Shown here: in pieces, positions 59,848-64,000 of the stretch
Position numbering within the stretch: position 1 is the stretch's first letter
Layout: each line of letters opens with the position of its first letter
NCBI RefSeq assembly: GCF_027853965.1
Contig: NZ_JAQGLB010000001.1
Coordinates: 558,001 to 622,000 of the forward strand
Direction of reading: 5' to 3'
Length of the DNA stretch: 64,000 bases
Source of the DNA: Saccharopolyspora indica
Lineage (GTDB): Bacteria > Actinomycetota > Actinomycetes > Mycobacteriales > Pseudonocardiaceae
The notes under the pieces: generated by a model
Told to the model about the DNA's origin: nothing
Databases searched by the model: none
The model's input: only the letters and a program-made list of their open reading frames with translations
Position numbers and translations under genes: made by a program

Positions 59848-60135
59848 ATGATGGAGATGCCGCTGGTCAACAACTGCACCGCTACCGAGTGCGCGTACAA
59901 CGACCACCAGAACTGCCACGCGCTGGCGATCACCATCGGCGAACCGCGGCAACCGCAGTGCGACACCTTCGTCACGGCCTCGGTCACCGGCGGCGATCCG
60001 GACTCGGTCGCGCACGTCGGCGCGTGCAAGATGGAGGACTGCCGCTACAACTCCCACCTCGAGTGCCAGGCACCCGGTATTTCGGTGGGCCACGAGCACG
60101 ACATCGTGGACTGCCTGACCTACCAACCCGCCTGA
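59848..60135 (+). CDS. DUF1540 protein with two Cys-rich repeats
   Basis: 95 residues built from two related halves: NCTATECAYNDHQNCHALAI...QCDTF and ACKMEDCRYNSHLECQAPGI...DCLTY. Each half has four Cys with a conserved Asn and His, a likely zinc or other metal knot. DUF1540 is small and widespread in Gram-positives with unknown role. GAGGGG precedes the ATG; the next codon is also ATG. Confidence 0.8.
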   Translation: MMEMPLVNNCTATECAYNDHQNCHALAITIGEPRQPQCDTFVTASVTGGDPDSVAHVGACKMEDCRYNSHLECQAPGISVGHEHDIVDCLTYQPA

Positions 60136-60151
60136 GCCGAGTCGGCGCAGA

Positions 60152-60613
60152 TCAGTCCGCGAGGCGGGCGGGGAAGCCGCCGGTGGCGATCGGGCCCCAG
60201 CGCTCGGGGGTGACCCGGATCAGGGATTTGCCCTGCTTGCGCATCGCCTCGCGGTACTCGTCCCAGTCCGGGTGCTCGCCCGCGATGTTGCGGAAGTACT
60301 CGACCAGCGGTTCCACCGAGTCCGGTGCGTCGATCACCTCGGCCGTGCCGTCGACTTGGACCCACGGGCCGTTCCAGTCGTCGGAGAGCACGATCACGCT
60401 CACCCGCGGGTCGCGCTTGGCGTTGCGGGTCTTCGCGCGCTCCGGGTAGGTCGACATCACCAGCCGGCCCGCGTCGTCCACCCCGCAGGTCAGCGGCGAG
60501 CCCTGCGGACTGCCGTCGGTCCTGGTGGTGAGCAGGATCGCGCGGTGCCGCGGGCGGATGAAGTCCAGCAGTCCGGACAGCTCCACCCTCGTGTTGCTGG
60601 CGATCTGGGGCAT
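60152..60613 (-). CDS. PPOX-class F420-dependent oxidoreductase
   Basis: 153 residues with the split-barrel FMN/F420-binding fold: LDFIRPRHRAILLTTRTDGSPQGSPLTCGVDD, VMSTYPERAKTRNAKRDPRVSVIV and WVQVDGTAEV. This is the deazaflavin-dependent PPOX group typical of actinomycetes. GGAGGTTCCCGCG precedes the ATG. Substrate unknown. It stands alone between DUF1540 and argG. Confidence 0.86.
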   Translation of the reverse strand: MPQIASNTRVELSGLLDFIRPRHRAILLTTRTDGSPQGSPLTCGVDDAGRLVMSTYPERAKTRNAKRDPRVSVIVLSDDWNGPWVQVDGTAEVIDAPDSVEPLVEYFRNIAGEHPDWDEYREAMRKQGKSLIRVTPERWGPIATGGFPARLAD

Positions 60614-60682
60614 CGCGGGAACCTCCTCGTGCGCGACCTGGGTCCGCGCCCATCTTGCCGTGCGTTCAGCGCAGATGCCGGA

Positions 60683-60718
60683 AGGCCGCCGCGGGGCGTG
60701 TTCGCCCCGCGGCGGCCT
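60683..60718 (-). terminator. strong hairpin terminator of argG
   Basis: 16-base perfect stem: AGGCCGCCGCGGGGCG (60683-60698) with 60703-60718, loop TGTT. It starts 15 bases past the argG stop on the minus strand. No T tract. Confidence 0.8.
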
Positions 60719-60732
60719 GGGTGCTCCGGTGC

Positions 60733-62154
<1,422 letters not shown>

Positions 62155-62157
62155 TTA

Positions 62158-62163
62158 AGAGTA
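62158..62163 (-). promoter_or_regulatory. -10 element TACTCT of argG (leaderless spacing)
   Basis: On the minus strand TACTCT is followed by TAAGTC and the ATG at 62151. No ribosome site is present, so the message probably starts at the ATG. Confidence 0.5.
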
Positions 62164-62173
62164 TGCGATGGAC

Positions 62174-62187
62174 TGCATGATTATGAA
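62174..62187. promoter_or_regulatory. ARG-box-like dyad upstream of argG
   Basis: TTCAT-AATC-ATGCA on the minus strand fits the TNCAT-N4-ATGNA type pattern of ArgR operators. It lies 11 bases upstream of the argG -10, over the -35 position, where ArgR with arginine would repress. The AT-rich surroundings support a regulatory region. Confidence 0.55.
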
Positions 62188-62326
62188 ATCGGGGGTCGAC
62201 TGTTGCCGTGACCTGCGGTGATGCCCGGGGTTGCGGGGCCTTCTGAGGTTCGCGGAGGCATTGCGGGGGCCGTCGGTGGGTATGTCCGGTTGGTGTCGGG
62301 ACAGCCGTGGTTTCCGGGGGACGATC

Positions 62327-63790
62327 GTGGAATGCGACTGCCGGCGCGCCTGCAGCCTCTCCGCTGCGGTGCGCGGTCTGGCCGAAGCCGAGCTGCGGGG
62401 TGACGCCCGGATCTCCGACGTCGGCACCGACAGCAGGCGGGTGCGGCCGGGTGCGCTGTTCTGCGCCGTGCCGGGAGCGCAGCGCGACGGGCACGCGTTC
62501 GCCGCCGAGGCGGTCGCGGCGGGAGCCGGCGCGCTGCTGGTGCAGCGGTTCGTCGACGTGCCGGTGCCCCAGGTGCGCGTTCCCGCCGTGCGGGCCGCGG
62601 TGGGGCCGGTCGCCGCGCGAGTGCACGGCCACCCCGCGGATGCGCTCTCGATCGCCACGGTGACCGGGACCAACGGCAAGACGACCACCGCGCACCTGGT
62701 CGAAGCGGCGCTCGCCGCTGGAGGCCTGCGCACCGGCTTGAGCTCGACGGTCGAGACCCGCGCGCCGGGATGGCGCTGCCCGGCGGCGCTGACCACGCCG
62801 GACGCTGCGGAGTTGCAGCGGATGCTGTGCCGCATGCGCGCAGCGGGAGTTCAGGCGGCGGTCGTGGAGGTGTCCTCGCACGCGATCGACCAGCAGCGCA
62901 CCGATCCGGTGCGGGCCGACGTCGCGGTGTTCACCAACCTGAGCCCGGAGCACCTCGACTACCACGGCACGGTGGAGCAGTACTTCGCGGCGAAGGCCGC
63001 GCTGTTCACGCCGGAGCGCTGCCGCCGCGCCGTGATCAACATCGACGACCGGTGGGGCCGGCGGTTGGCCGACCAGGCCCGGGTGCCGGTCGTGACCGTC
63101 GGGCGCAGCCCGCGCGCGGATGTGCGGGTGGCGGAGGCCGACGGGCTGCGCGTGGTCGTCCACGACGAGGGCGAACCGGTGGTGCTGACGGTTCCGGCGG
63201 CGACCGGGCGCCACGCCACCGGCCTGGCCGCGGCCTACGCGGCAGCTCGCGTGCTGGGTGTCTCCAGGCCGGCCGCGGTTCGCGGACTGGGAGCCGCGCT
63301 GCCGCCCGGCCGCTTCCAGCGGGTGGACGCCGGTCAGCCGTTCCTGGCCGTCGTCGACTTCGCGCACACGCCCGCCGCGGTGGCCGATCTGATCGCGGCC
63401 GCGCGCCGGACGAGCGGAGGGCGCGTGCACCTGGTCGTCGGCTGCGCCGGGAACCGCGACCGGTTCAGCCGTCCGGAAGTGGGGCGCGCCGCGCTGGCCG
63501 CCGACACCGCGGTCTTCACCGCCGACGATCCGTGCGGCGAGGACCCGGCGGAGATCACCGCGCAGGTGCTGACCGGCACGATCGGGCGCAGCGGTGGGGA
63601 TTTCGTCGTGGAGCACGACCGGCGGGCGGCGATCGCCCTCGCCGTCGGCCGGGCGGTGCCGGGCGACGTGGTGCTCGTCGCGGGCCGCGGTCACGAGCGC
63701 TTCCAAACGGTCGCGGGGGAGCAGCACCCGTTCGACGATGCCGAGGTCGTCGCGGACGCGCTGGCCGCCGCGGGGTGGACGCGCGAGTAG
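62327..63790 (+). CDS. Mur ligase, MurE-like paralogue with altered substrate motif
   Basis: 487 residues. N-terminal UDP-MurNAc-binding part (DVGTDSRRVRPGALFCAVPG), ATP-binding TVTGTNGKTTTAHL, VEVSSHAID, FTNLSPEHLDYHGTVEQYF and VVDFAHTP place it in the MurE group. The diagnostic DNPR box for diaminopimelate is DDPC here (residues 400-403, in TADDPCGEDPAEI). It lacks cell-wall division genes around it, so it is probably not the housekeeping MurE. GTG 62327 follows GGGGGA. A hairpin overlaps the stop. Confidence 0.82.
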   Translation: MECDCRRACSLSAAVRGLAEAELRGDARISDVGTDSRRVRPGALFCAVPGAQRDGHAFAAEAVAAGAGALLVQRFVDVPVPQVRVPAVRAAVGPVAARVHGHPADALSIATVTGTNGKTTTAHLVEAALAAGGLRTGLSSTVETRAPGWRCPAALTTPDAAELQRMLCRMRAAGVQAAVVEVSSHAIDQQRTDPVRADVAVFTNLSPEHLDYHGTVEQYFAAKAALFTPERCRRAVINIDDRWGRRLADQARVPVVTVGRSPRADVRVAEADGLRVVVHDEGEPVVLTVPAATGRHATGLAAAYAAARVLGVSRPAAVRGLGAALPPGRFQRVDAGQPFLAVVDFAHTPAAVADLIAAARRTSGGRVHLVVGCAGNRDRFSRPEVGRAALAADTAVFTADDPCGEDPAEITAQVLTGTIGRSGGDFVVEHDRRAAIALAVGRAVPGDVVLVAGRGHERFQTVAGEQHPFDDAEVVADALAAAGWTRE

Positions 63791-63814
63791 CTCCCGCGAA
63801 CGCGAGAGCTACTC
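63785..63814 (+). terminator. hairpin overlapping the Mur ligase stop
   Basis: GAGTAGCTC (63785-63793) pairs with GAGCTACTC (63806-63814), and CGCG-AA-CGCG inside extends the stem. The stop codon TAG is part of the stem. It separates this gene from the convergent Trp-rich gene. Confidence 0.65.
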
Positions 63815-63864
63815 GGAGGATTGATCACCCCGCGGGGTTCGCCCGGCTCAGGTGATCGGGTTGG

Positions 63865-63877
63865 GAGCTAAGAGCTC
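63865..63877. terminator. short palindromic hairpin downstream of the Trp-rich gene
   Basis: GAGCT-AAG-AGCTC, 11 bases past the stop of the minus-strand gene at 63888. A weak stem, so the role as terminator is tentative. Confidence 0.3.
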
Positions 63878-63887
63878 GATGGGCCGG

Positions 63888-64000
63888 TCACCAGCGGCCC
63901 CAGCGGCCCCAGTGGTGCCAACGGCCCCAGTGGTGCCAACCGCCCCACCAGCCGCCCCAGTGGCCCCAGCCCCAGCCCCAACCCCAGCCGCCGCCCCAGT
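63888..64000 (-). CDS. 3' end of a gene coding a Trp/Gly/His/Arg-only tail (runs off right edge)
   Basis: The last 36 residues contain only four amino acids: 14 Trp, 14 Gly, 5 His, 3 Arg. They begin WGGGWGWGWGWG and end HHWGRWHHWGRWGRW. Third codon positions are G or C in 33 of 36, as expected for coding here; the opposite strand would need CCA at every Pro, a rare codon in such genomes. An 18-base unit CACCACTGGGGCCG(T/C)TGG repeats. The tail may be a RiPP precursor core, a cell-surface aromatic tail or a membrane-binding segment; the rest lies outside the window. Confidence 0.7.
   Translation of the reverse strand, partial: WGGGWGWGWGWGHWGGWWGGWHHWGRWHHWGRWGRW

Noticed and set aside
63879..64000. 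Plus-strand Pro/Ala-rich frame starting ATG at 63879
   Set aside because: It would use CCA for every Pro, which is rare in this GC range, and the third positions are poor in G/C. The minus-strand Trp-rich frame fits the codon bias far better.
63901..64000. Tandem GGCCCCAG/TGGTGCCA units considered as a CRISPR array or VNTR
   Set aside because: Units are short, uneven and without spacers. They are explained by codons of the Trp/Gly/His repeat.

Overview
The window is GC-rich (about 70% or more) with genes packed tightly on both strands. It has many GTG/TTG starts, F420-dependent enzymes, a SARP-type regulator and apparently leaderless promoters. This points to a filamentous actinomycete, probably Pseudonocardiaceae (Saccharopolyspora-like). 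That assignment is inference, since no search was possible. I see no tRNA, rRNA, CRISPR array, insertion sequence or phage gene.

Layout. 1-9.4 kb: small hydrolases, a WYL regulator divergent from a UvrA-like ATPase, a secreted transglycosylase lipoprotein, and a complete ykoEDC-type ECF transporter controlled by a TPP riboswitch. 9.7-14 kb: a metallo-beta-lactamase-fold hydrolase, a GlxA-type regulator, and an ArsR regulator divergent from an MFS pump across a palindromic operator region. 14-16.5 kb: a compact pqqA-pqqD-pqqE set with a Cys-rich regulator but no pqqB or pqqC; its PqqA carries a duplicated core. 16.6-31 kb: folE, DoxX, an HpaB-like oxidoreductase, methyltransferases, a 1058-residue SARP-ATPase regulator, an F420 enzyme, small stress-type proteins, an MFS symporter and a PoxB-like TPP enzyme.

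31-42 kb is a nitrogen-scavenging region. It holds a GntR regulator, a nucleoside deaminase, an Asp/Glu/hydantoin racemase, an NCS1 permease and a Tat-exported amidohydrolase linked by a shared TGGTATACCA-type palindrome, followed by a second deaminase, cyanase, carbonic anhydrase and a divergent LysR regulator (a cyn system). 43-51 kb: a StrS/AHBA-synthase-like aminotransferase with a Gfo/Idh/MocA oxidoreductase and an MFS protein, a GH13 glucosidase, and an enolase-superfamily dehydratase plus SDR pair facing its own GntR. 51-60 kb: an ArsR-MFS operon, a truncated nucleotidyltransferase, an Lrp / M20 peptidase / DUF3100 set, an acyl-CoA ligase and small proteins. 60-64 kb: a PPOX F420 enzyme, argG with a probable ARG box, a MurE-like ligase with an altered substrate motif, and at the right edge the end of a minus-strand gene coding an extraordinary Trp/Gly/His/Arg-only tail.

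The points most worth following up are the pqqADE set with its internally duplicated PqqA, the Trp-rich tail at the right edge, the shared operator family across the nitrogen region, the orphan amino-sugar-like gene pair, and a consistent series of leaderless promoters.
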